A DNA stretch of 48,664 nt from Oscillospiraceae bacterium (GCA_017550285.1 JAFZPP010000048.1:1-48664); one strand, 5' to 3'; shown: positions 33,241-42,940, counted from the stretch's first letter. The notes: a model not told the origin generated them from the letters alone. A program made the numbers and translations.

Positions 33241-36200
33241 ATGAAAATGCAAAAAATGAAGCGTGCTTCGGCGTTCTGCATGAGCGTCCTGACGGCAGCA
33301 GGCTGTCTCGCGGTAATGCCGCCGATGTCTGCATGGGCTGCCGGTCAGGTCGTGGTCAATGAGATCTGCACGAAGAACACCAAGGTCGCGGCACCGGACG
33401 GTGAGTTCTATGATTACATCGAGCTCTACAATACCGGCAGCAGCGAGGCGTCCGTCGGCGGCTATGCGCTCTCCGATGATGCGTCGCAGCCGAAGCTCTA
33501 TGTCATTCCGGACGGTACCGTCATTCCGGCGAAGGGCTATCTCGTTGTTTACTGCGGCGTCAAGTCCGGCAGCAGCACGAAGGGCGCGGAATTCGGTCTT
33601 TCCAAGAGCGGCGAGACGGTCATCTTCTCGGACGCACAGGGTCAGGTGCTCGAATCCATTGAGCTTCCGGCGATGACCGATGATACCGCATATGCAAGAG
33701 TGCCGGACGGCAGCAGCCAGTTTGCGATTGTTTCCGATCTCTCTGCCGGCAAATCGAATCCGACAAATGTCACGCAGAAGCTCGTTGTTTCCACACCGAA
33801 GTTCTCCAAGGGCAGCGGTTTTTATGATTCCGGCTTCGATCTGACGCTTTCCGCAGATCAGGGCTGCACGGTCTACTATACGACCGACGGCAGCGATCCG
33901 ACAACCGCTTCCGAAAAGTTCTCCGGCTCGATCAAGATTTATGACAAATCCTCTGAACCGGATGTTTACGCTGCAAAGACCGATATCGCCGACGGCTACA
34001 AGGCTCCGTCCGAGCCCGTCCGCAAGGCGATGATCGTCCGCGCAATCTCTGTCGATGCACAGGGCAATCAGAGCGAAATTGCAACGAATACTTACTTCAT
34101 CGGCTATTCCGGCGGCGATATCGAGAAGAAGATGCGCGTCATCTCCCTCGTCACTGATCCGGATAACCTCTTCGATTACGAAAAAGGCATCTATGTCAAG
34201 GGCAAGATTTATGATACCTCGCAGGGCAATATGATGCAGTCGTGGGCACATCCCGCAAACTATACCCAGAGCGGCAAGGAGTGGGAGCGTCCGGCACATA
34301 TCACTGTCTTTGAGCAGGGTCAGGCGACCTACAGTGCGGGCGTCGGCATCCGTATGCACGGTGCTGCTACGCGCTCCGCATCCCAGAAGAGCTTTAACCT
34401 CTATGCACGTACCGAGTACGGCACGCCGAAGCTGAAATATGACTTTTTCAACGGTCAGCTCACCAATCACAAGGGTCAGGTGATCGACTCCTTCGAGAAG
34501 CTGACGCTCCGCAACGGCGGCAACGATGACAAGACCAAAATCCGCGACCGCCTGAATCAGGAAATGGTGCCGGATAAGGATTTCGGTACGCAGGCACAGA
34601 CCGAATGCGTTGTCTTCATCGACGGCGAATTCTGGGGTACCTATAATATCGTCGAGAAGATCGGCAAGGAATATATTGCGGATCACTACAAGGTCAAGGA
34701 AGAGACCGTCTGCATGATCAAGACGGATGAGCTCTCCGACGGCTCCGATCAGGGCTGGGCGGATTATGAAGCGCTCAAGAATCTTGCAACATCTGCAAAT
34801 TATTCCGATGAGGCGACATATGACAAGTTCCGCGAGCTGCTTGATCTCGACAGCTTTGCACAGTATATGGCAACCGAGCTCATGGTCGGCAACTCCGACT
34901 TCGGCGACAATAACTATGCACTCTGGAAGACCGAGACAGTCGATCCGGATAAGAAATATGCCGACGGTCAGTGGCGCTTCATTCTCTTTGATACCGAATA
35001 TGGTCAGGGTCTGTACGGTCAGAGCAATGCAAGCACCAGCACCTTCGATAAGCTCAGAACCGGCAACGGCTGGATCGGCAAGCTGTTCTTCGGTCTGCTC
35101 CAGTACGATGACTTCCGTAACCGCTTTGTCCGTGCATACTATGATCTCTGCAATGAGAATTACCGCTCTGAAAAGGTGCTCGAGCGCCTTTCTGAGCTGA
35201 AAACCGCATATACCGATTCCATGATCGAAACCTATAAGCGCTTCTCCTACGGCGCATCCAGCGGCTTTAACTTCCCCGGCATGGGCGATTGGCCGGGTAT
35301 GGGTGACTGGAATATCCCCGGCATGGGCGACTGGGGCAATCAGCAGCAGCCTGCACAGCCTGCTCCGGAACAGGCGGAAGCGGTCGAACAGGATGATACC
35401 GCTGTTCAGGAGACATCTGCTGCGGCAGAGGAATCCGGAGAGGCGGGAGAACAGCCTGCACAGCCGGCGCCCGGCGATGAGCAGCAGCAGGGTCAGTGGC
35501 CCGGTCAGGGTCAGGGGAACTGGCAGTGGCCCGGTCAGCAGGAGCAGGATCCCAATCAGCAGGGACAGCAGCAGGATCCGAATCAGCAGGGTCAGTGGCC
35601 CGGTCAGGGACAGCAGCCCGGTCAGGAGACGCAGACGACCGATCCTGCGCAGGCATTTGAAAAGGAAATCACAACAATCAGCAACTTCTGGCAGAGCCGC
35701 GCAGAGAGCGCACGCAATATCGTTCGTAATGCACTGAACGGCAGGATTTCTGCGGAGAACGTGACGGTATCCGTCAAGAGCGCAGGTTCCAAGGGCGGCA
35801 TCAAGTTCAATACGCTGACACTCGATAAGGACTGGTCCGGTACTTATCCGCAGAATACCGTGCTCAAGGTCAAGGCAAAGCCAGCTGACGGCTATCACTT
35901 CGTCAGTTGGAAGATCACCGGCGCGGATTTTGCGAACAGCACCTCCGAGACCGCTTCGACCGCATATCTGACCGCAAACGGTGCAAATATCAGCATCGAG
36001 GCCGTTTATGAGGTCGGCGATGAGCCGGAGAAGACGGATACAACTGAGCCGAAGCAGACGCAGCAAACCCAGCAGACTCAGCAGACCCAGAAGTCTGAAA
36101 CGCAGACAACTGTGAAGGGCATGCTCGGCGACGTCAATGAGAGCGGCGTTGTGGACGTTTCGGATGCAGTTCTGCTCGCTCGCTTCGTCGCGGAAGACAG

Positions 36201-36321
36201 CGGTGCAAATGTGACCGGTCAGGGCAAGGTCAATGCCGATGTCAACAAGAGCGGCAGCCCCGACAGTGACGATGTCCTGATGATTCTCAAATATATCGCA
36301 AAAATGATTACTGACTTTTGA
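33241..36321 (+). CDS. Secreted CotH-type protein with lamin-tail domain and type I dockerin
   Basis: A 1026-residue exported protein. Order: signal peptide (~1-34, ending AWAA); lamin-tail-like beta domain (~35-150, VVVNEICTKN, DYIELYNTG); chitobiase/hexosaminidase C-terminal-type domain (YYTTDGSDPTTAS, ~190-260); CotH kinase-like domain (~300-650, with GTYNIVEKIGKEY and LFDTEYGQGLYG); a ~130-residue linker very rich in Gln, Pro, Gly (repeated QWPGQ units); a beta-repeat (PADGYHFVSWKI); and a dockerin with two calcium loops DVNESGVVDVSD and DVNKSGSPDSDD. The dockerin should attach it to a cohesin scaffold at the cell surface. AGGGAGG lies 7 nt before the ATG. Confidence 0.93.
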   Translation: MKMQKMKRASAFCMSVLTAAGCLAVMPPMSAWAAGQVVVNEICTKNTKVAAPDGEFYDYIELYNTGSSEASVGGYALSDDASQPKLYVIPDGTVIPAKGYLVVYCGVKSGSSTKGAEFGLSKSGETVIFSDAQGQVLESIELPAMTDDTAYARVPDGSSQFAIVSDLSAGKSNPTNVTQKLVVSTPKFSKGSGFYDSGFDLTLSADQGCTVYYTTDGSDPTTASEKFSGSIKIYDKSSEPDVYAAKTDIADGYKAPSEPVRKAMIVRAISVDAQGNQSEIATNTYFIGYSGGDIEKKMRVISLVTDPDNLFDYEKGIYVKGKIYDTSQGNMMQSWAHPANYTQSGKEWERPAHITVFEQGQATYSAGVGIRMHGAATRSASQKSFNLYARTEYGTPKLKYDFFNGQLTNHKGQVIDSFEKLTLRNGGNDDKTKIRDRLNQEMVPDKDFGTQAQTECVVFIDGEFWGTYNIVEKIGKEYIADHYKVKEETVCMIKTDELSDGSDQGWADYEALKNLATSANYSDEATYDKFRELLDLDSFAQYMATELMVGNSDFGDNNYALWKTETVDPDKKYADGQWRFILFDTEYGQGLYGQSNASTSTFDKLRTGNGWIGKLFFGLLQYDDFRNRFVRAYYDLCNENYRSEKVLERLSELKTAYTDSMIETYKRFSYGASSGFNFPGMGDWPGMGDWNIPGMGDWGNQQQPAQPAPEQAEAVEQDDTAVQETSAAAEESGEAGEQPAQPAPGDEQQQGQWPGQGQGNWQWPGQQEQDPNQQGQQQDPNQQGQWPGQGQQPGQETQTTDPAQAFEKEITTISNFWQSRAESARNIVRNALNGRISAENVTVSVKSAGSKGGIKFNTLTLDKDWSGTYPQNTVLKVKAKPADGYHFVSWKITGADFANSTSETASTAYLTANGANISIEAVYEVGDEPEKTDTTEPKQTQQTQQTQQTQKSETQTTVKGMLGDVNESGVVDVSDAVLLARFVAEDSGANVTGQGKVNADVNKSGSPDSDDVLMILKYIAKMITDF

Positions 36322-36349
36322 TTATGATAAATAACCACCTTTCATGCAA

Positions 36350-36394
36350 TGGGAACAGCGCCTCCGTACTGAACGGGGGCGCTGCTCCTTTCTG
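36350..36394 (+). terminator. Terminator of the CotH gene
   Basis: AGCGCC-TCCGT pairs with ACGGGGGCGCT around a short loop, then GCTCCTTTCTG; imperfect T-tract. Confidence 0.7.
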
Positions 36395-36405
36395 TAACAA
36401 GCAAT

Positions 36406-36446
36406 GAAAAAGCCGCGGAGCAGCATTTCGGACTGCTTCGCGGCTT
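36406..36446 (-). terminator. Terminator of pyrE
   Basis: Minus strand: AAGCCGCGAAGCAG / CTGCTCCGCGGCTT (one mismatch) followed by TTTTC. Confidence 0.9.
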
Positions 36447-36459
36447 GATTTGAACTGGA

Positions 36460-37113
36460 TTATACGCCGTACTGTGCGCGGTATTCCAGCATCTGCGGCA
36501 GATACGCTTTGCCGTCTACGACGCCGCTTTCGATTGCGGCAATGATATCGCTGACGGTCACAATGGAATAGACATCTACGCCGAACTCCGCCTTGACCTC
36601 CTGCACAGCGGATTTATCGCTCTGCAAGCCCTTCTCCTGACGGTCTACCGTAATGATCATGCCGGTGACATCGACGTCGGCAACGGATTTCAGCTTCGGA
36701 TATACCTCGCGGAGCGCCTTGCCCGAGGTCATGACATCCTCGATCAGGACAACCTTGGTGCCGTCCTTCAGCTCGGAACCGACAATCATGCCGCCCTCAC
36801 CGTGATCCTTGACCTCCTTGCGGTCATAGGCATAGCCGACCTCGACGCCGTGGTTTTTCCAGAGCGCAATCGAAGCAGCGGCTGCGAGCGGGATGCCCTT
36901 ATATGCCGGTCCGAACAGGACGTCTGCTTGCAGACCGTGCTCCTGCATGCAGGCGGCATAGTATTCGCCGAGACGGCAGAGCTGCTTGCCGGTCTTGTAA
37001 TTGCCGGTGTTGATGAAATACGGTGCCTTTCTGCCGGATTTCAGTGTAAATTCGCCGAATTTCAGCACGCCGCATTCGGTCATGAATTTGATAAATTCCT
37101 CTTTGTAGGTCAT
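36460..37113 (-). CDS. pyrE: Orotate phosphoribosyltransferase
   Basis: A 217-residue enzyme that joins orotate and PRPP to orotidine 5'-phosphate in pyrimidine synthesis. The PRPP motif is VVLIEDVMTSGKAL; FGEFTLKSGRKAPYFIN and FGPAYKGIPLA are family blocks. AAAGGAT lies upstream of the ATG. It follows the Zn-ribbon gene after 45 bp and is the last gene of the run glnN-mutY-Zn-ribbon-pyrE. The PRPP it uses is made by the enzyme of 31925-33082. Confidence 0.97.
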   Translation of the reverse strand: MTYKEEFIKFMTECGVLKFGEFTLKSGRKAPYFINTGNYKTGKQLCRLGEYYAACMQEHGLQADVLFGPAYKGIPLAAAASIALWKNHGVEVGYAYDRKEVKDHGEGGMIVGSELKDGTKVVLIEDVMTSGKALREVYPKLKSVADVDVTGMIITVDRQEKGLQSDKSAVQEVKAEFGVDVYSIVTVSDIIAAIESGVVDGKAYLPQMLEYRAQYGV

Positions 37114-37158
37114 AGGGGATACATCCTTTCTGATATGAATTGAAGCCGGAGCTTCTTC

Positions 37159-38586
37159 TTATTGGAAAAAGTCACTGTCAACGGCATCGGCAAGCTCGAT
37201 GCCGCAGCCCGGGCAGTATCTGACGCCTTTGAAATATCGGGTGCCGCAGTAGAGGCAGGTCTTCTCGGTCATGGCGGATTCTGCGGGCTGCGTCTGCGGC
37301 AGTGCGGACGGCTGCTGTACCTGCGGCGGAACCGGCGGCGTCTGCATCTGTGCCTGCATCTGCGACAGTACCTGCGGCTGAATCTGGGATTGAAGCTGCT
37401 CGGACGATGCTGCCTGAACATTCGGCAGATTCAGAAAGTTCATCGGCTGCGGGGCAGGATTCTGCGGCATTTCCAGCGGCTGCATCTCGGGCTCCTGCCA
37501 GTGCGCAGTCTGTACCGGCTTCGGCGGCGTTGTATCCAGTGCCGGCATCGCTGCCTGCTGTGCGCCGAAGCTCTGGGGCATGCCGAATTGCTGCTGTGCA
37601 CCGAACGTCTGCTGCGCGCCGAATATCTGCTGTGTTCCGGTCGGCTGTGCACCAAATTGCATCTGTGTGCCGAAGGATTGCTGCGGGATTACCGGAATCT
37701 GTGAGCCGAAGCGATCAGGTCCATCCGGTATGCCGCCTGTATCGTCCGGATCAAGCTCTGCATTGCGGTATTTCAGCTCGTTCAGTCCGAGCATGAAATA
37801 TGCATGGAACATCAGGAAGCCGAGCATGAACAGCGCAGGCGCGATCTGATTGAGCGGCGGCAGAATACCGGGCTTTTTGGCAAGATTTGTTGCAACATTG
37901 AAGGAATCGGCAAGGTTCTTTCCGAGGTCTGTATTGCCCGCCTCGAGCCGCTGCTGAAAATCGAAATTGAACTGACCTGTGACATAGCTTGTCAGGACGC
38001 TGTCGGTATCGTCGCCCTGCATGCCCTCCCAGTACCAGTCATTGAATTTTTCATCCGGCGCGGTCGGTTCGGAATATACAATCAGCCAGTGCATCTCGTC
38101 GTCAAATTCTGCGAGATAGCGGTCATAGGCGTAATCCTCAAGGCTGCTGTAGTTGCTCTGCCAGCTTTCGTTGCGGACTGTGACAACTGCCGGTGTGATA
38201 TGCGTCTTCTGATAGAAGTCGCTGAGCGCGTTATCCAGACTGCTGTGGTCCTTGATGACATTCGCTTCGTCCTTGATGATGATGCGGGTATCATATTTCT
38301 GGAAACGCTTGGCAATCGGGGTAATCAGCAGGCTGCCGACCGGAATCAGGAACGGCAGATACACGAAGCCGAGCAGAAGACGCGCAGGGCTGAAAATCTT
38401 GCCCTTGCGGCTGGAATAGAAATAATGATAGCGACCGTGACGGTAGTAGCGGTAACGGCGTGCGCCGGGATACGGCTGCCGGCTGATGCTCGGTCTGGAC
38501 GAACCGCCCCCGCGCGAGCTGCTGTGATGACTGCCGCCGCCGTGGCTTCCGCCGCCGTGGCTGCCTCCTCCGGATGAATGCGGCAT
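37159..38586 (-). CDS. Membrane protein with TPM-like domain, Gln-rich repeats and C-terminal zinc ribbon
   Basis: A 475-residue protein. The start at 38584-38586 follows AAAAGGAGGG. Residues 1-45 are Gly/His/Ser-rich (repeated GGGSH), then a basic Tyr/Arg stretch, one membrane segment (~75-100), a domain (~105-225) resembling the TPM/YgcG fold (DEANVIKDHSSLDNALSDFYQKT, VTVRNESW, WLIVYSE), a second membrane segment (~275-300), and repeats of QxFGAQ (~345-400) in a Pro/Gln-rich region. The last ~30 residues hold two CxxC pairs (CLYCG, CPGC) of a zinc ribbon. Function unknown; such proteins may be involved in membrane-protein quality control. Confidence 0.75.
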   Translation of the reverse strand: MPHSSGGGSHGGGSHGGGSHHSSSRGGGSSRPSISRQPYPGARRYRYYRHGRYHYFYSSRKGKIFSPARLLLGFVYLPFLIPVGSLLITPIAKRFQKYDTRIIIKDEANVIKDHSSLDNALSDFYQKTHITPAVVTVRNESWQSNYSSLEDYAYDRYLAEFDDEMHWLIVYSEPTAPDEKFNDWYWEGMQGDDTDSVLTSYVTGQFNFDFQQRLEAGNTDLGKNLADSFNVATNLAKKPGILPPLNQIAPALFMLGFLMFHAYFMLGLNELKYRNAELDPDDTGGIPDGPDRFGSQIPVIPQQSFGTQMQFGAQPTGTQQIFGAQQTFGAQQQFGMPQSFGAQQAAMPALDTTPPKPVQTAHWQEPEMQPLEMPQNPAPQPMNFLNLPNVQAASSEQLQSQIQPQVLSQMQAQMQTPPVPPQVQQPSALPQTQPAESAMTEKTCLYCGTRYFKGVRYCPGCGIELADAVDSDFFQ

Positions 38587-38660
38587 AAGATGACCCTCCT
38601 TTTGTGTCAGATGCAGATGTGTGCTGTAAATGTGCGGACCGGATACCTGAACGGCTGCGG

Positions 38661-39710
38661 TCAGTCCGCCGGAAGGCAGATGCGGAACGCTGTCGGGAGC
38701 GCGGTTTCGGCAGCAAGCTGCGCCGGTGTCACCCATGTGAAGCGCTCCGGCATATGCGTGACAAGCAGATGCACTGCCGTCATATGCCATTCAATATGCG
38801 TGAAGATATGTGTGCAGCTGCGGACGGAGATCAGCTCCGCGGCACCGGTGCGCCAGTCCGCAATATCGTTGATTGCCTGCTGCGCTCGGCGCTTCCCGCT
38901 GAGATGCGGCAGCTCCCAGAGTCCTGCCAGTAAGCCGGAATCGGGACGCTTCTGCACGGCAATGCGGTCGCCGCACTGTAAAATATATACGGTGTATTCT
39001 TCGGTTTTGCGTGCTTTTTTCTCCCTGCGGACAGGGTATTGCCGGATTGTATTGCTGCGGAATGCTTCGCATGAGCTTCTGAGCGGACATTCGCCGCAGA
39101 GCGGTGCGCCGTTCGGGACGCAGACCGTCGCGCCGAGCTCCATGAGCGCCTGTGTAAGCGTGCCGCGCGTGCCTGCGGGCGATGCGGCATAAACAGTCCG
39201 AAGCGTATCGCGGATATCGCGTTTCACGGAGCTGTCGTCGGTGCAGCGCGCATCGGCAAGCAGACGCGTATAAACACGCAGCACATTGCCGTCTACGGCA
39301 GGCTCCGGCAGATCAAAGCAGATCGAGGAGATCGCTCCGGCGGTGTAGTCCCCGATGCCGGAGAGTGAACGGATTTCCTCATAGGTACGCGGAAAATCGC
39401 CGCTGAAATTCGTCATGATCTGCTGCGCTGCCTTTTGCAGATTCCGTGCGCGGCTGTAATAGCCCAAGCCCTCCCAGAGCTTCATCAGCGCATCGTGATC
39501 GCATGTGCTGAGTGAAGAAATATCCGGCAGTGCTTCCAGAAAGCGCGCATAATAGGGCTTGACCGCCTCTACCCGAGTCTGCTGGAGCATAATCTCCGAG
39601 AGCCAGACATGAAAGGGCTCGCGGTCTCTGCGCCACGGCAGATCACGTTTATGCTCCGCGAACCATTCAAGCAGCGGCGGTACAAGTAATGAAAGCTGAT
39701 CGTGATGCAT
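38661..39710 (-). CDS. mutY: A/G-specific adenine DNA glycosylase
   Basis: A 349-residue repair enzyme that removes adenine opposite 8-oxoguanine. It has the helix-hairpin-helix LSGIGDYTAGAI, catalytic Glu in LSEIMLQQTRVE, catalytic Asp in EPAVDGNVLRV, and the [4Fe-4S] loop C-x6-C-x2-C-x5-C (VCVPNGAPLCGECPLRSSC). The C-terminal NUDIX-like domain (~230-345) recognises oxoG. The start at 39708-39710 is chosen for GGAGGG at ~8 nt. Lies between glnN and the Zn-ribbon gene. Confidence 0.97.
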   Translation of the reverse strand: MHHDQLSLLVPPLLEWFAEHKRDLPWRRDREPFHVWLSEIMLQQTRVEAVKPYYARFLEALPDISSLSTCDHDALMKLWEGLGYYSRARNLQKAAQQIMTNFSGDFPRTYEEIRSLSGIGDYTAGAISSICFDLPEPAVDGNVLRVYTRLLADARCTDDSSVKRDIRDTLRTVYAASPAGTRGTLTQALMELGATVCVPNGAPLCGECPLRSSCEAFRSNTIRQYPVRREKKARKTEEYTVYILQCGDRIAVQKRPDSGLLAGLWELPHLSGKRRAQQAINDIADWRTGAAELISVRSCTHIFTHIEWHMTAVHLLVTHMPERFTWVTPAQLAAETALPTAFRICLPAD

Positions 39711-39768
39711 ATCCGTTTCCCTCCTCCGGTACGGTATCACCGGCGGCAGAACGGAATGCATCCGGTCA

Positions 39769-41919
39769 TCAGATATTGTAAAGGATTTCAGAGTAAGCCG
39801 GGAACGGCCACTGCTCCTGCGGAATCAGTACTTCAAGTGCATCGGCGGTCGTGCGCAGCCGCTCCATTGCCGGAACAACATTCTTGCGGTAGGATTCTGC
39901 GGTTGCCTGTACGCCGTTTGCTCTGCACGCGATCTGGATTGCCTCGCGCAGATCGTCAATCGCAGCATAGAGACTGGAGGTCAGGTCACTGATCTGGGAT
40001 GCAAGCGCATCCTCGACCGCCGTGCTGATCTGGAGCATCGGGGAGACCTGCTTCTTTGCAGCGATTGCATCGCAGAGCTGCTTGGTATAGGAGATGCAGA
40101 CCGGCAGAATCTTCTTCCGCGCGATATCAAGCATGGTCTTTGCCTCGATACCGACGGTCTTGCTGTAATTATCGAGCAGAATCTCCTTGCGGGAGGTGAT
40201 CTCTGCCTTGTTGAGGACGTTCATCTCCTCGAAGATCGCAACAAATTCCGGACGGTCATACTGCATCAGTGCCTCGACCGTCGAGGGGTAATTCGGCAGA
40301 CCGCGGCGCTTGCACTCAGCAAACCATTCGTCGCCGTAGCCGTTGCCGTTGAAGATGATATCCTTGTTTTCACGGATTGTGCGGACGAGCAGATCATGCA
40401 GCGCAGACTGGAAGTCCGCTGCCTTTTCCAGCTCATCGCAGAATTCGGTGATCTCATGCGCAAAGATCGTATTCATCACGAAATTGAAGCAGGAGATCGA
40501 ATCCGCTGCGCCGAGCATACGGAACTCAAATTTGTTTCCGGTAAATGCCATCGGCGATGTACGGTTGCGGTCGGTTGTGTCCTTGCGGAACTGCGGCATT
40601 GCATCGACACCGAGATTGAAGCGCTCCTTGCCGTTGTCATCGAGGGGCTTGCCCTGCTCGATTGCATCGAGGACACGCTGGAGATCATCACCGACGAAAA
40701 CGGAAATGACGGTCGGCGGTGCCTCATTTCCGCCGAGACGGCAGTCATTGCCGGCGGATGCGGACGAGAGACGGATCAGCGGTGCATATTCGCGCACACC
40801 CTTGAGGAATGCGCAGAGCACAAGCAGGAACTGCATGTTATCCTGCGGCGTATCGCCCGGATCGAGCAGATTCTGACCGTCATCGGTCGAGATGGACCAG
40901 TTATTGTGCTTGCCGGAGCCGCTGATATTGGCAAACGGCTTCTCGTGCAGCAGGCAGACAAGACCGTGCTTGAGCGCGATCTTTTTCATCAGCTCCATGG
41001 TAAGCTGATTGTGGTCTGCGGCGATATTCGAGGTTGTATAGACCGGTGCGAGCTCATGCTGCGCCGGAGCAACCTCGTTATGCTCGGTTTTTGCGTAGAT
41101 GCCGAGCTTCCAGAGCTCCTCATCGAGCTCACGCATGAAGTCGGAGACGCGCTGTGTGAGATTGCCGAAGTAGTGGTCATCCATTTCCTCGCCCTTCGGC
41201 GGCTTTGCGCCGAACAGCGTTCTGCCTGTCAGGATGAGGTCCTCGCGGGCGTCATAGCTTGCCTTGTCGATCAGGAAATATTCCTGCTCCGGTCCGACAT
41301 TCGTGACGACGCGCTGAACCTTATCATTGCCGAACAGCCGGAGCATCCGGACTGCTGCGCGGCTGACGGCTTCCATGGAACGGAGCAGCGGCGTCTTTTT
41401 ATCGAGCACCTCGCCGGTATACGATACAAAGCCGGTCGGGATGCAGAGGGTGCGGTCCTTGATGAAGGCATCCGAGGTCGGGTCCCATGCGGTATAGCCG
41501 CGTGCCTCGAAGGTCGCGCGCAGTCCGCCGGACGGGAACGAGGATGCGTCCGATTCACCCTTGATGAGCTCCTTGCCGGAGAAATCGAGGATGACACCGC
41601 CTGAAACCGGCGTCAGAAATGCATCGTGCTTTTCTGCGGTGACACCGGTCATCGGCTGGAACCAGTGCGTGAAATGCGTGCAGCCGTTTGCAACTGCCCA
41701 TTCTCTCATGGCGTTTGCGACGGAATCTGCGGCATCCTTCGGCAGCGGCGTACCCATTTTGCGCGTACACATGACTGCCTCATAGACCTTTTTCGGCAGG
41801 CAGTTGCGCATGACGGTCTCATTGAATACATTGCAGCCGAAATAGGTATCCGGCGAGGGAGTAGTCTGGGTATTCAGCATAAACACTGCGGTACAATCTG
41901 CGCCTTTGCCGGCGGGCAA
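39769..41919 (-). CDS. glnN: Glutamine synthetase type III (GlnN family)
   Basis: A 716-residue type III glutamine synthetase, the large form frequent in Ruminococcus and Bacteroidetes; makes glutamine from glutamate and ammonia. Family blocks: FGCNVFNETVMRNCLPK, THWFQPMTGVTAEKHDAF, NEVAPAQHELAPVY, HEKPFANISGSGKHNNWSI, ETAPP-like NEAPPTVIS. AAAGGAGGGG sits 5 nt from a TTG at 41917-41919, which is taken as the start; an in-frame ATG at 41880 is too far from any ribosome site but would also leave the family domain intact. First gene of the minus-strand run to pyrE. Confidence 0.94.
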   Translation of the reverse strand: MPAGKGADCTAVFMLNTQTTPSPDTYFGCNVFNETVMRNCLPKKVYEAVMCTRKMGTPLPKDAADSVANAMREWAVANGCTHFTHWFQPMTGVTAEKHDAFLTPVSGGVILDFSGKELIKGESDASSFPSGGLRATFEARGYTAWDPTSDAFIKDRTLCIPTGFVSYTGEVLDKKTPLLRSMEAVSRAAVRMLRLFGNDKVQRVVTNVGPEQEYFLIDKASYDAREDLILTGRTLFGAKPPKGEEMDDHYFGNLTQRVSDFMRELDEELWKLGIYAKTEHNEVAPAQHELAPVYTTSNIAADHNQLTMELMKKIALKHGLVCLLHEKPFANISGSGKHNNWSISTDDGQNLLDPGDTPQDNMQFLLVLCAFLKGVREYAPLIRLSSASAGNDCRLGGNEAPPTVISVFVGDDLQRVLDAIEQGKPLDDNGKERFNLGVDAMPQFRKDTTDRNRTSPMAFTGNKFEFRMLGAADSISCFNFVMNTIFAHEITEFCDELEKAADFQSALHDLLVRTIRENKDIIFNGNGYGDEWFAECKRRGLPNYPSTVEALMQYDRPEFVAIFEEMNVLNKAEITSRKEILLDNYSKTVGIEAKTMLDIARKKILPVCISYTKQLCDAIAAKKQVSPMLQISTAVEDALASQISDLTSSLYAAIDDLREAIQIACRANGVQATAESYRKNVVPAMERLRTTADALEVLIPQEQWPFPAYSEILYNI

Positions 41920-41943
41920 ACTGTACCCCTCCTTTCATCTCAG

Positions 41944-42005
41944 TCCGGAGAAAGGGCTCCGGTTCCTTACCGTACTATTATAACATAAATCACGGAAAAA
42001 CGCAA
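41944..42005 (-). promoter_or_regulatory. Promoter and leader hairpin of glnN
   Basis: Minus strand: TTGCGT (42000-42005), 17-bp spacer, TATAAT (41977-41982). CCGGAG / CTCCGG form a 6-bp hairpin in the leader (41945-41962). Confidence 0.75.
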
Positions 42006-42164
42006 TGGGAAAGCGAAAAATAAGCCTGCGGCGGCGGTTTTCTGCGCTTGCTGCTTCATTTTTTGTGAAATATGTCAGGCGGAATGCGTTTCGGCTTTGC
42101 AGCTTTCTTCTGTTTTGTTATAACAGCCTTATGAATATTTCGTGTATTTCATGCAGATTGATTC

Positions 42165-42193
42165 TTGAATTCTGTTATAAAATGTGTTATAAT
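42165..42193 (+). promoter_or_regulatory. Promoter of the lipoprotein gene
   Basis: TTGAAT (42165-42170), 17-bp spacer, TATAAT (42188-42193). Confidence 0.8.
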
Positions 42194-42251
42194 ATAAATG
42201 CAGCATATATCTGACATCGCTGCGAATATTGACTGAAAAGGAGTAAATGAC

Positions 42252-42923
42252 ATGAAAAAGAAAGTATTGGCAATCTGGGTGATGGCAGTTTTGCTGACTG
42301 GCTGCGGCAGTACCGCACCTGCGGCGGAAAGCAATGGCTCTGCGGAGGAAAACAGTGCCGCTGCGGAAAGCTCGTCTCAGGACGAAAGCTCTGAGTACCG
42401 TTCTATCTGGGGATTTGAATTTCCGGTTCCTGAGGGAATGACCAGACTTCCGTATGACTATAGGTATCCGTATTCCTTCTGGAAAAACGATGATGAAAAT
42501 GTGCCGGTATACTATGCGGGCGAATTTTATACATCTTCGTATCAGGATCCTTCCTATACACTGGAGCAGCTGCCGGATGCAGTGCTGGAAACGGTCGAAG
42601 CGTCAATTTACGGGGTTTATAAGAGCAATACCCAAAAGTATTCGACCGCGCCGGACCGCTCAAAGTATATCATTGAATCCACAACCGAGGGTGAATATCT
42701 CGGCTTCCCTGCTTTGCACGAAAAAGGTTATCTGACAACTTATGAGGGAATAAAGGTGAATTATATTTTCCATTATGCCTATGTCGATTATCCTGCTATC
42801 AAAGAATACCATGTGCCGACGTTCTTCTTTATCTTTTCTGACTCCGATAAGCAGGAGGCACTTGATCTGATGGATGAATATTCTGACTTTGTATTGAAGA
42901 ATTCAAAGTTTTACGATGATTAA
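42252..42923 (+). CDS. Small lipoprotein of unknown function
   Basis: A 223-residue secreted protein with a lipobox LLTGC at residues ~15-19. After an Ala/Glu/Ser-rich linker (~20-45) comes a compact domain with many aromatic residues; I recognise no family. AAAGGAG lies ~8 nt before the ATG. Monocistronic: own promoter, and a strong terminator 18 bases beyond the stop. Confidence 0.85.
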   Translation: MKKKVLAIWVMAVLLTGCGSTAPAAESNGSAEENSAAAESSSQDESSEYRSIWGFEFPVPEGMTRLPYDYRYPYSFWKNDDENVPVYYAGEFYTSSYQDPSYTLEQLPDAVLETVEASIYGVYKSNTQKYSTAPDRSKYIIESTTEGEYLGFPALHEKGYLTTYEGIKVNYIFHYAYVDYPAIKEYHVPTFFFIFSDSDKQEALDLMDEYSDFVLKNSKFYDD

Positions 42924-42940
42924 GGAATACGATACGAAAA

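Noticed and set aside
33148-36066. 972-codon antisense frame over the CotH-dockerin gene
   Set aside because: Leu/Ile/Cys-rich nonsense typical of the reverse frame; the plus-strand protein has clear domains and signal peptide.
42005-42214. 69-codon plus-strand frame between glnN and the lipoprotein
   Set aside because: It contains the lipoprotein promoter and overlaps the glnN promoter; no ribosome site.
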